From: Dactylosporangium roseum
Lineage (GTDB): Bacteria > Actinomycetota > Actinomycetes > Mycobacteriales > Micromonosporaceae
Reading direction: 5' to 3'
Assembly (NCBI RefSeq): GCF_025264685.1
Contig: NZ_CP073721.1
Coordinates: forward strand, 4,889,001-4,953,000
Length of the DNA: 64,000 nucleotides
Shown here: positions 7,475-14,749 of the stretch, piece by piece
How the letters are laid out: the number at the start of each line of letters is the position of its first letter
Numbering within the stretch: the first letter of the stretch is position 1
The notes under the pieces: generated by a model
Databases searched by the model: none
Told to the model about the DNA's origin: nothing
What the model saw: only the letters and a program-made list of their open reading frames with translations
Translations under genes and position numbers: made by a program

Positions 7475-9532
7475 TTGAAGCTCACCCCACGGTTCGCCAC
7501 AGCGGCCGGAGTGTTCGCGGTGGGGCTGGTAACAGCCGGCACCGCCGCGGCCGTGCAAGCCTCACCCCCAGTGCCCGGGCCGACCGACGTGGCGGTCGCC
7601 GACTCGGTCGCCGGCCAGAAGGCCGACTCGTTCGTCGCCGGCAGGCCGAGCGCCCTGCACCCGAGCGCCGAAGACGCCTACGTGCAGAAGTCGGTCACCG
7701 CGTCGGGCAGCGCGAAATACGTCGCCTACGAGCGCAAGTACAAGGGACTCCCCGTCGTCGGCGGTGACTTCGTCGTGGTCACCGACGCCGCGGGCGCCAC
7801 GAAATACACCTCGGTGGCGCAGTCCCAGGCGATCGGCAACGTGCCGACGGCGGCCAAGCTCACCGCGGCGGACGCGGAGGCCGTGGCCCGCAAGCAACTC
7901 GCCTCGGTCAACGCCGTCGAGGGCACGCGGCTCGTCGTCTACGCGCTGGACGGCCCCGCCAAGCTCGCCTACGAGACGACGGTCACCGGCACCGGGGCCG
8001 ACGGTGCGAGCCGGCTCACCGTCGAGGTCGACGCCGCCACCGGCGCGGTGCTCGACAAGGCCGAGCGTGTCATGAAGGGCACCGGCACCGGCTGGACCGT
8101 CGGCAACGTCACCATCGACACGACGCTGTCCGGCGGCACGTACCGCATGCAGGACCCCGGCATGTCGACGCTGAGCTGCCAGGACGCCACGAACAACAGC
8201 ACGTTCTCCGGCTCCGACGACGTGTGGGGCAACGGGGTCGGCACCAACCGGGAGACCGGCTGCGTCGACGCCCTCTACGCGGCGCAGCAGGAAAAGGCGA
8301 TGCTGTCGCAGTGGCTGGGCCGCAACGGGTTCAGCAGCAGCGGCGGCGCCTGGCCGATCCGGGTCGGCCTGAACGACCAGAACGCCTACTACGACGGCAC
8401 CCAGGTCCAGATCGGCAAGAACACCGCCGGTCAGTGGATCAGCGCGCTCGACGTGGTCGCCCACGAGCTCGGCCACGGCATCGACGACAACACCCCGGGC
8501 GGCATCTCCAGGTCCGGCACCCAGGAGTTCGTGGCGGACACGTTCGGCGCGGCCACCGAGTGGTTCGCGAACAACCCGAACGACCCGCCGGACTACCAGG
8601 TCGGCGAGGAGATCAACCTCGTCGGCGGCGGCCCGATCCGGCACATGTACGACCCCTCGCTGGACGGCCACCCGAACTGCTACTCCAGCAGCGTCCCGTC
8701 GACCGAGGTGCACGCCGCGGCCGGGCCCGGCAACCACTGGTTCTACCTGCTCGCCCAGGGCAGCGCCGCCAGCGGTGGCCAGCCGGGCAGCCCGACCTGC
8801 AACGGGTCGAGCATCACCGGCATCGGCATCCAGAAGGCCATGAAGATCATGTACAACGCGATGCTGATGAAGACCTCGACGTCGTCCTACCTGAAGTACC
8901 GGACCTGGACGCTCACCGCGGCCAAGAACCTGTACCCGGGTAGCTGCGCCGAGTTCAACACGGTCAAGGCCGCGTGGGACGCCGTCAGCGTGCCGGCGCA
9001 GTCGGGCGACCCGACCTGCGCCGGCGGCACCACACCGCCCACCACCACCCCGCCGACGACCTCGCCGGCGGGCAACTGCACCGGCCAGAAGCTGCTCAAC
9101 CCGGGCTTCGAGTCGGGCGCGGCCAACTGGACCGGCACGACCGGCAGCATCGGCCAGTGGGCCAGCCAGGGCCAGCCGGCCCGCAGCGGCACCTACAGCT
9201 TGTGGCTCCTCGGCTACGGCTCGGCCCGCACGGAGTCGATCGCCCAGTCGGTGACGATCCCGGCGGGATGTACCGCGACGCTGACGTTCTACGTGCACAT
9301 CGACTCGGCGGAGACGACGGCGACCACGGCGTACGACAAGCTGACCATCACGGCCGGCTCGACGACGCTCGCGACGCTGTCGAACCTCAACAAGGCCTCC
9401 GGCTACCAGCTCAGGACCTACAGCCTCAACGCCTTCGCCGGCCAGACGGTGAGCATCAACTGGAGCGGCAGCGAGGACTCCTCGCTGCAGACCTCGTTCG
9501 TCATCGACGACACGGCGGTCACGCTCGGCTAG
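7475..9532 (+). CDS. Secreted M4-family (thermolysin/griselysin-type) metalloprotease with C-terminal binding module
   Basis: 685 residues from a TTG start preceded by GGAGAGAAGG. Signal peptide (TAAGVFAVGLVTAGTAAA) ends near residue 28; residues about 30-200 are the FTP/PepSY propeptide. Catalytic domain: zinc site H330-E331-x-x-H334 in VAHELGHGID, third ligand E351 in TQEFVADTFG, and GPGNHWFYLL containing the transition-state histidine. A TTPPTTTPPTT linker then leads to a 150-residue beta-sandwich beginning LLNPGFESG, typical of carbohydrate- or surface-binding modules on secreted Streptomyces-type proteases. Acts outside the cell as an endopeptidase after autoprocessing. A 13-bp hairpin follows the stop. 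Confidence 0.95.
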   Translation: MKLTPRFATAAGVFAVGLVTAGTAAAVQASPPVPGPTDVAVADSVAGQKADSFVAGRPSALHPSAEDAYVQKSVTASGSAKYVAYERKYKGLPVVGGDFVVVTDAAGATKYTSVAQSQAIGNVPTAAKLTAADAEAVARKQLASVNAVEGTRLVVYALDGPAKLAYETTVTGTGADGASRLTVEVDAATGAVLDKAERVMKGTGTGWTVGNVTIDTTLSGGTYRMQDPGMSTLSCQDATNNSTFSGSDDVWGNGVGTNRETGCVDALYAAQQEKAMLSQWLGRNGFSSSGGAWPIRVGLNDQNAYYDGTQVQIGKNTAGQWISALDVVAHELGHGIDDNTPGGISRSGTQEFVADTFGAATEWFANNPNDPPDYQVGEEINLVGGGPIRHMYDPSLDGHPNCYSSSVPSTEVHAAAGPGNHWFYLLAQGSAASGGQPGSPTCNGSSITGIGIQKAMKIMYNAMLMKTSTSSYLKYRTWTLTAAKNLYPGSCAEFNTVKAAWDAVSVPAQSGDPTCAGGTTPPTTTPPTTSPAGNCTGQKLLNPGFESGAANWTGTTGSIGQWASQGQPARSGTYSLWLLGYGSARTESIAQSVTIPAGCTATLTFYVHIDSAETTATTAYDKLTITAGSTTLATLSNLNKASGYQLRTYSLNAFAGQTVSINWSGSEDSSLQTSFVIDDTAVTLG

Positions 9533-9545
9533 CGGTACCCGCAGA

Positions 9546-9579
9546 CGAGGGCCCGGGCCGCGCGCCGCCCGGGCCCTCG
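9546..9579 (+). terminator. Hairpin after metalloprotease
   Basis: Perfect 13-bp arms 9546-9558 and 9567-9579 with an 8-base loop, 13 bases after the stop codon. Confidence 0.8.
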
Positions 9580-9621
9580 CCCTCTGCGCACCACGGCCGG
9601 GACGGCGGCGCGTTCCGGGCC

Positions 9622-9686
9622 GGCTCCAGATCATGGGAAAGATATGGCTGCCCCGATAGCCACATCTTTCCCATGATCATGGAGCC
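9622..9686. repeat. Imperfect 28/29-bp palindrome with an AT-rich core
   Basis: Arms 9622-9649 and 9658-9686 match except for one inserted base and one A/G difference, around an 8-base loop. The arms carry a core (ATCATGGGAAAGAT) far less GC-rich than the surroundings. It sits between convergent genes but behind a separate terminator hairpin. Compare the palindrome at 13096-13166, which has a similar build but another sequence. A REP-like or MITE-like element is likely (inference). Confidence 0.7.
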
Positions 9687-9727
9687 GAGCGGCACAGGGG
9701 CGGATTGCGGCGGAACGCCCGCCGACC

Positions 9728-9762
9728 GGCGGGTCTCGGCGGCGACACCGCCGAGGCCCGCC
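9728..9762 (-). terminator. Hairpin downstream of the nitronate monooxygenase gene
   Basis: 15-bp arms 9728-9742 and 9748-9762 with a single T/G mismatch and a 5-base loop, in the convergent gap before the end of the minus-strand gene at 9890. Confidence 0.55.
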
Positions 9763-9889
9763 AGAATTGTCGCCCGTGTTCGGGGTTGACCGGGGGCGGC
9801 CTTGACCCCTGGCTGCACAAGACGCTCCACGATCAAGGAACCCGAGTCGGGCGCGACGGCCGGAGGCAGCGGCGAAACGGCCACCGCGG

Positions 9890-10918
9890 TCACGGCGCGT
9901 CGGCGGCGAGGCGGGTGAGGATCGTCCCCACCGGGCCCTCCGTCGCGTGACGGAACCCCGTGCCCGCCCACAGGTGGATCGTGTCCGTGTCACCGGCCGC
10001 GGCGGCCGCACGGCGCAGCGGGGCGGTCAGGTGGTGTACCGCAGGATAGCCCAGCGGCGCGTCCGCGTCGTGCGCGGCGACGAACCGGTTGCGCAGCCCG
10101 CGGGCGGGCCGGCCAGTGAACGCCCGGGTCACCACGGTCCGCATGCCCGCCGGGTCGGCAAGGGCCGCCCGGTGCGGCGCCGACGCGCCGCTCTCGTCGG
10201 CACGCAGCAGGACGGTGCCGACCATCGCGGCGGCCGCGCCCGCCCGGAGCACGGCCGCGACCTCCCCCGCCGTCCCCATCCCGCCCGCGGCGAAGATCGG
10301 CAGCGGGACGCGCCCGCCGATCCCGGCCACCAGGTCGGCCAGCGGCACGGACACGGGCGGCGCCGCGGGGGTCAGCGTCCCCGAATGGGCGCCGGCGTCG
10401 GCCGACTGCACGACCAGGGCGTCGACGCCCCGCTCGGCGGCGGCGAGGGCCTCGGGCAGCGCGGTGACGGTCTGCACGACGACCGTCCCGGCGGCCCGCA
10501 GCTCGCCGACGAGCGCCCGGCCGGGCAGGCCGAACGTGAAGCTCACGACCGGCACCGGGTCGGCCAGCAGCAGGTCGATCTTGTCCTGCCAGTGGTCGTC
10601 GTCCTCGACCGGCTCGGCACCGGCGAGGTCCAGCCCGTAGCGCTCGGCCTCGGGTCGCAGCGACCGCGCATACCGCCGGAACGCTTCGGGGTCGACCGGC
10701 AGCGGGTTGGGCGCGAACACGTTGACCCCGAACGGCACATCCCGGACCGCGGCGATCTGCTCGGCGAGAGCCTCGGGTGTCTTGTACCCGGCGGCGAGGA
10801 ACCCCAGCGCCCCCACGCGCGCGGCGGCGGAGACGAACGCGGGGGTCGACGGCCCGCCCGCCATCGGCGCCGCGATGAGCGGCAGCGGGAGGCCGAGTCC
10901 GGTCAGCGGTGTCGGCAC
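9890..10918 (-). CDS. Nitronate monooxygenase (2-nitropropane dioxygenase-like, NPD family)
   Basis: 342 residues, FMN-dependent TIM-barrel flavoenzyme that oxidises alkyl nitronates such as propionate-3-nitronate, probably a detoxification role. Family signatures seen: start LPLIAAPMAGGPSTP, GVNVFAPNP, VVQSADAGAHSG (active-site region), PIFAAGGMGT and VGTVLLRADESGAS. The GTG start is chosen from this conserved N-terminus. It follows directly after a decayed minus-strand gene, so the two may once have formed an operon. Confidence 0.92.
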   Translation of the reverse strand: MPTPLTGLGLPLPLIAAPMAGGPSTPAFVSAAARVGALGFLAAGYKTPEALAEQIAAVRDVPFGVNVFAPNPLPVDPEAFRRYARSLRPEAERYGLDLAGAEPVEDDDHWQDKIDLLLADPVPVVSFTFGLPGRALVGELRAAGTVVVQTVTALPEALAAAERGVDALVVQSADAGAHSGTLTPAAPPVSVPLADLVAGIGGRVPLPIFAAGGMGTAGEVAAVLRAGAAAAMVGTVLLRADESGASAPHRAALADPAGMRTVVTRAFTGRPARGLRNRFVAAHDADAPLGYPAVHHLTAPLRRAAAAAGDTDTIHLWAGTGFRHATEGPVGTILTRLAADAP

Positions 10919-10938
10919 CGGACCAACGATAGACGGCC

Positions 10939-11543
10939 TCAGCGTGCCGGAGGCCGCGATCGAGGGCCGCGGCCGTCAGCGAGGTGCGCGGGTCGAACGT
11001 GGTGGTCCAGGCCGTGCCGGCCGCGGTGCGGACGTCCACCTCGGAGGTTGACGGTTCCCGGCTCTGGTCCGAGGACCCGCGCGGTGAGCCATCGGCGCCC
11101 GGCCTCGCGGGCCGCCTCGCCGCGGGCACGGATGAGCGCGGTCCGCACACCCCGGCTCCGGCACCACGGGCCGTCGAGTCCACCGTTGCCGTGTCCTGGT
11201 GCAGGAGCAGGCTTCCGCCGCCGGGAGTGGGCATCGGAGCCGAAGGCACCGGATCCGGCGATGGAGCCGCACCTCCGGCCGGGCGTGCCGCCGGACCGGC
11301 CGCAGCGGCCCGGTCACCCGCCGGCACAGGGCACGACGGCGGTGATGGTGGGCACTGCGCGGCCCGGGCCCGGAGCCGGGCCAGCTTCTCGGCGTGCCGG
11401 GCCCGCAGGCCGTGCCGGCGCGCCTCGGCGAACTCCGCGCGGACCGCGGCACGGTGCCGGCGTCGCTCGCGCCAGACGGCCGCCTGCGCGGCGAACCGCG
11501 CGTCCCAGTCGATCCACGTGATGCCCTCGTCCTCCCCAACCAC
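10939..11543 (-). pseudogene. Frameshifted hypothetical gene
   Basis: Unrecognised protein in pieces. The N-terminal part (WIDWDARFAAQAAVW, then an Arg/Ala-rich helix ending LARLRAR) reads in one frame. A strongly G/C-ended segment around 11050-11150 (GRRWLTARVLGPEP) lies in another frame, and a following segment at about 10940-11045 (VDVRTAAGTAWTTTFDP) returns to the first. No stop separates the last piece from the nitronate monooxygenase gene. At least two frame changes are needed to link the coding-like pieces, so this is a decaying gene or carries assembly indels. Function unknown. Confidence 0.5.
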
Positions 11544-11586
11544 GCCGCCAACCTATCCCCAGGTACGACATTTAGCTCTTGACCGC

Positions 11587-11639
11587 CGAGGCTGAGCGTC
11601 GCGCGGGCGATGCCGGGTTCGCCGGGACGCTCAGCCTCG
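11587..11639. repeat. 14-bp inverted repeat in divergent gap
   Basis: Perfect arms 11587-11600 and 11626-11639 with a 25-base spacer, between the decayed minus-strand gene and the plus-strand gene at 11682. It could be an operator or a hairpin; nothing distinguishes these. Confidence 0.45.
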
Positions 11640-11681
11640 AAGTGCCGCGCGTCGCCGGGAGCGGCCCGGCATACTGGGCGG

Positions 11682-12041
11682 ATGGGGACGCAGTGGAAGG
11701 AGCTGCCGGCACCGAGGGCGGCGACTCCGGCGGAGCGCGCGGTGCTGCGGGCACTGGCCCGACGCGCCGGGGTCGAGCCGCTGGCGGCGCAGGCCGCGAC
11801 GGCGCGGGTGACGGCGCTCTGCGCGTGCGGCTGCGCCTCGGTGCGGCTGGCGTGTGAAGGCCCGGCGATACCGCGGGAGACCGTCAAGGCGTTGAGCGAC
11901 GGCGGACGCGGCGACCACTGCGCCGTCCAGGTCCGGGCCGGGGCCGTCGACGTGGTCGCGCACGTCGTCCACGGCATGCTCGTCGAGCTGGAACTGTTCG
12001 CCGGCGAGGGCGTGAAGGTGGAGATCCCGAACATCGGATAG
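11682..12041 (+). CDS. Conserved hypothetical protein, 119 aa
   Basis: Not recognised. Soluble, with G/C-ended codons throughout, which supports real coding. The middle has a CACGCASV motif with three closely spaced cysteines that could hold a metal; the C-terminal half is a hydrophobic beta-rich segment (VVAHVVHGMLVELELFAGEGVK). ATG chosen as the start where codon bias begins. It ends 5 bases before the 3' end of the broken gene at 12047, with which it converges. Confidence 0.7.
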   Translation: MGTQWKELPAPRAATPAERAVLRALARRAGVEPLAAQAATARVTALCACGCASVRLACEGPAIPRETVKALSDGGRGDHCAVQVRAGAVDVVAHVVHGMLVELELFAGEGVKVEIPNIG

Positions 12042-12046
12042 CGCCG

Positions 12047-12709
12047 CTACGCCGGCTGGACCAGCCTCGCCCCGAAGTCCTCCACCGACGCGCGGATCCG
12101 CTCCGGGTCGCCGCCGTCGAGGCCGAGGGCCAGCGAGCGCGGATACGGCCGGACGCGCGGCCCCCGCGTCCTCCAATGCCAGGATCAGCCCCAGGATCCG
12201 CCCGTCGAGGGTCTCGTCGGGCTCCAGCAGCACCCGCCGCCCGTGGTCCCGGGAGCCGCCCCGCCCGGGCGAACGCGTCCTGCACCAGCTCGGCCGTCGA
12301 CCGGGTCATCGTCCGCGCCGAGCGCCGAGGTGGGTACCGGCGCCGCGTCCACGGTCCGCTCGGACGGTTGCAGCAGGGCGGTCACGCCGAAGTGGTCGGA
12401 CACGAACCGGGGCTCGCCGTCGCCGGTCAGTGCGGCGAGGTCGGCGGCCAGGCTGTCGCCGGAGCCGAAGACGAGGTCCACGCGGGCCTGCCGGTCCCGG
12501 ACGGTGAGCCCGCCGGCCTCCACGTAGCGCACTCGGTGCCACGGCACGTCACCGCCGGCGACGAACGCGGGCAGGGGCGCCGCACTGACGCCGGCGTCGC
12601 GCTCCTCGTAGCCGACGACGAACCGCGCCGCGTCGAGCGTCGCGTCGTATCGGATCCGGGAGACCACGTCCTGCACAGGACGCAGACTGCCACCGCGCCC
12701 CTTCGCCAT
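12047..12709 (-). pseudogene. Broken gene with MJ1316/DUF504 domain (RNA-repair-type protein)
   Basis: The N-terminal 85 residues (from MAKGRGGSLRPVQDVV, through ARFVVGYEERDAG and VRYVEAGGLTVRDRQARVD) match the MJ1316 RNA cyclic-group-end recognition domain. FVSDHFGVTALL after it resembles the last strand of an endonuclease/exonuclease/phosphatase domain. The original frame then stops at 12185. Coding-like sequence continues through two other frames (STAELVQDAFARAG, then VLLEPDETLDGRIL) and returns to the first for RPYPRSLALGLDGGDPERI, ending at 12047. Three small indels would restore one protein of about 220 residues. In actinobacteria this domain usually belongs to larger multi-domain RNA-repair proteins, so the gene is also a reduced version. 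Confidence 0.6.
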
Positions 12710-12751
12710 GCCCCCGTAGGGTAGGCGACCGGTTTCCGGCCGCCCACCCCG

Positions 12752-13033
12752 TCACCGATACGGCGGATACGGGTACCGCTGGTGCCGCTGGCGCTCCAGG
12801 CGCTCCTTGCGCCGGCGGACCAGCACGATCAGCGCGGCGACGAGGCCGACCAGGACGATGAGACAGCACATCGGCAGCAGCATGCGGCCGAAGAGGTAAC
12901 CCGCCCGGTAGGCCGGGTCGTCCGTGTCCTGCGGCGTGGGCGCCGCCCAGGCGGGGACCGCGGCGGCGAGCGCCAGGACGGCACCGGTCAGCCCGGCGGC
13001 CACCCGCGCCGGTGTCACCATCCGCACCCTCAT
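12752..13033 (-). CDS. Small secreted/membrane protein, 93 aa
   Basis: Signal peptide (VAAGLTGAVLALAAAVPAWA) followed by a short extracytoplasmic stretch, one transmembrane helix (LLPMCCLIVLVGLVAALIVLV) and a basic Arg/Tyr/Pro-rich tail (RRRKERLERQRHQRYPYPPYR) predicted to be cytoplasmic. No recognised domain. It is divergent from the small gene at 13215, with a large palindrome between them. Confidence 0.75.
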   Translation of the reverse strand: MRVRMVTPARVAAGLTGAVLALAAAVPAWAAPTPQDTDDPAYRAGYLFGRMLLPMCCLIVLVGLVAALIVLVRRRKERLERQRHQRYPYPPYR

Positions 13034-13095
13034 GGCCCGCCAGCGTAGCGCCTGTCATCGATCCGCCGGTGACCCCGACCCGTCGAGTTACGCGT

Positions 13096-13166
13096 CGATC
13101 TTGCAGTTGTGGTGCCGACCAAACCGGGCATTCGGGGAGTGTCTTGGCACCACAACTGCAAGATCG
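13096..13166. repeat. 21-bp perfect inverted repeat with 29-bp loop
   Basis: Arms 13096-13116 and 13146-13166 are exact inverse complements, A/T-rich relative to the surroundings and beginning CGATCTTGCAG. It lies in a divergent intergenic region, so it is not a terminator of either neighbour. From memory, similar palindromes recur between genes in Micromonosporaceae genomes; a genome search is needed to confirm copies. Confidence 0.75.
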
Positions 13167-13214
13167 AGGGGGTGGAAGCGGTCGGCGTGGGTGGGCACCG
13201 CGCTAGATTGCGGT

Positions 13215-13373
13215 ATGCGGCTCGTCTGGCTCTTCGTCGTGGTCGTGCTGATCGTCGTCGTGCTCCTCGCGGCCGGCGCGGTCACCGGGCCCGAGGATGC
13301 GCTCTGGGCGTCCGCCGCCCTCCTGGCCGGGCTCGGCACCGTCTTCCTCGCGGTGAGCCGCTGGCGCCGGTAG
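13215..13373 (+). CDS. Tiny two-helix membrane protein, 52 aa
   Basis: Almost entirely two transmembrane helices (LVWLFVVVVLIVVVLLAAGAV and ALWASAALLAGLGTVFLAV) joined by a short acidic loop, with a WRR C-terminus. Codon use matches neighbouring genes. ATG start; no strong ribosome site. Function unknown. Confidence 0.65.
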   Translation: MRLVWLFVVVVLIVVVLLAAGAVTGPEDALWASAALLAGLGTVFLAVSRWRR

Positions 13374-13482
13374 CGCGCGCCGGTGCCGTCACCGCCGGCC
13401 GGCGCCGGCGCGGCGGGCGAGCCGCACGACCGGCGCGGGGCGTCCGCCGACGGGCTTCGCGGCGGCCGCCGACGGGCTCGCT

Positions 13483-13643
13483 GACGAGGACCCCACCGGC
13501 GAAGCGACGAGGACCGCACCGGCGAAGCGACGAGGACCGCACCGGCGAAGCGACGAGGACCGCACCGGCGAAGTGACGAGGACCGCACCGGCGAAGCGAC
13601 GAGGACCGCACCGGCGAAGTGACGAGGACCGCACCGGCGAAGT
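13483..13643. repeat. 23-bp tandem repeat, 7 units
   Basis: Seven head-to-tail 23-bp units differing by one or two bases (first unit C for G, unit ends alternating GC/GT). Because 23 is not a multiple of three, every frame is cycled through, so the array is not a protein repeat. It directly abuts the remnant of an HTH gene at 13621-13860. Confidence 0.9.
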
Positions 13644-13860
13644 CGAGGGGGACGGCGGACACGGTAGGCCGCGACGATCCACTCAGGGTGACCAGCTCGG
13701 CGCGGGTGCGCGGCCCGTAGCGCCGCAGGGCTTCGGCGATCTTCCTGGCCGACCCGCCCGGGTCGCGGCGCCAGAGGCCGCGGGGGAACCTCCGCTGCGC
13801 CGCCGCGGCGGCAGTGATGTCAAGGACCTGCCGGACCTCCTCCCGCCCGGAGACCGGGTC
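13621..13860 (-). pseudogene. Remnant of a winged-helix regulator (ROK/MarR-like HTH)
   Basis: An 80-codon stretch with G/C-ended codons and no stop reads IAEALRRYGPRTRAELVTLSG followed by SSRPTVSAV, the N-terminal winged HTH pattern of ROK-type regulators. It has no usable start upstream (stop codons just beyond 13860), and immediately after the recognition helix it runs into the 23-bp tandem repeat. So this is an internal fragment whose 3' part has been lost or replaced. Assignment to ROK rather than another winged-HTH family is tentative. Confidence 0.5.
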
Positions 13861-13920
13861 CCGGGTTCACGCTGTCGCTCAGGTCGTGCTCCTGCCGAAC
13901 GGCGGGCTACGGTTCGTAGG

Positions 13921-14169
13921 ATGAGACTGGTACCGGTGGTGGACATGTCGACGTCGCAGCCGGCATACCTCAACCTGGCCCACGCCACACTGATCGCCCC
14001 GATCCACCTTGACACCCGGGCCCGCACGTTCCGCAAGGACCAGCAGACGTGGGCGGTGACGTTCGTCGTCAACGTCGGCGGCTCCGCCACGGTCTACGCG
14101 ACACGCCGATCGTTCGCGAGCGAACAGGAAGCGGGGGCGTGGATCGCCTCGGTCGCCGAGGTCGTGTGA
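13921..14169 (+). CDS. Hypothetical protein, 82 aa
   Basis: Not recognised. Starts MRLVPVVDMSTSQPAYLNL; the central part (RTFRKDQQTWAVTFVVNVGGSATVY) looks like a small beta-sheet domain and the C-terminus a helix (EQEAGAWIASVAEVV). Soluble, with good codon bias. Its 3' end overlaps the converging DUF4259 fragment by 76 bases. Confidence 0.55.
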   Translation: MRLVPVVDMSTSQPAYLNLAHATLIAPIHLDTRARTFRKDQQTWAVTFVVNVGGSATVYATRRSFASEQEAGAWIASVAEVV

Positions 14170-14324
14170 CCGCGGCCGGGCCGCCCGGTGCTCCCGTCCG
14201 GCTCCAGGTCGGCCGGGTCCCCGGCCGTCGCCTCCTCGACCTCACGCACCAGCCGCGCGACCAGGATCGGCAGGTGATCGCCCGCGGTGTCGCCGTCGAA
14301 GTTGCCCGTGCCCCAGGTGCCCAC
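14094..14324 (-). CDS. Truncated DUF4259 protein, 76 aa
   Basis: The first 45 residues (VGTWGTGNFDGDTAGDHL, then a helix ending REVEEATAG) match the N-terminus of DUF4259 proteins, which are usually about 130 residues. After that the sequence departs into a Ser/Thr/Arg-rich tail read through the 3' end of the opposite-strand gene, so the domain is cut short. GTG start. Probably a degraded copy; function of the full family is unknown. Confidence 0.5.
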   Translation of the reverse strand: MGTWGTGNFDGDTAGDHLPILVARLVREVEEATAGDPADLEPDGSTGRPGRGHTTSATEAIHAPASCSLANDRRVA

Positions 14325-14341
14325 GCGGGCACCGTACCGTC

Positions 14342-14749
14342 TCAGGTCACCCGGATCAGGACGTCGCCGACGGTGACCTCGCCGGGGCGGACGGCCTCGA
14401 ACAGCGAGTACCGGTAGCCGGAGACGGCCCGGCCGCACCGCTCACCGGTCGCGAACACCGTCTCCCCTACCGCCCGCACCACCGCCACCTCGCCGGTCAG
14501 CAGCGGGTCGCCGGCCGGCAGCGGGCCCTCGTGGCCGCCGACGGCGAACCGATCACCGAGCCGGACCGTCAGCGTGCCCCGCGCCAGCGGGACGCCGGGC
14601 GTCGGCGCGACCGCGTAGGAGGTCACCTGCTCGGGGCACAACAGGCCGTACGCCGGGCCGTGCCCCAGCCGACCCGCCAGGGCCACCGTGCCCAGCCCGA
14701 TCATCGCGACCGCCGCCGCGACCGCGGCCCACCACCGGGTTCTCGTCAC
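14342..14749 (-). CDS. Membrane-anchored hypothetical protein, 135 aa
   Basis: N-terminal signal-anchor (WWAAVAAAVAMIGLGTVALAG) followed by an extracytoplasmic domain of about 110 residues with two cysteines (LLCPEQV and ERCGRAV) likely to form a disulfide. No known domain. Its GTG start overlaps the stop of the glycosyltransferase (GTGA), so it is the third gene of the P450-fusion/glycosyltransferase operon and probably translationally coupled. The protein of similar layout at 18218-18649 may be a distant paralogue. Confidence 0.7.
   Translation of the reverse strand: MTRTRWWAAVAAAVAMIGLGTVALAGRLGHGPAYGLLCPEQVTSYAVAPTPGVPLARGTLTVRLGDRFAVGGHEGPLPAGDPLLTGEVAVVRAVGETVFATGERCGRAVSGYRYSLFEAVRPGEVTVGDVLIRVT

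Noticed and set aside
13483..13643. CRISPR array or coding repeat
   Set aside because: Head-to-tail 23-bp units with no spacers; the period breaks any reading frame.
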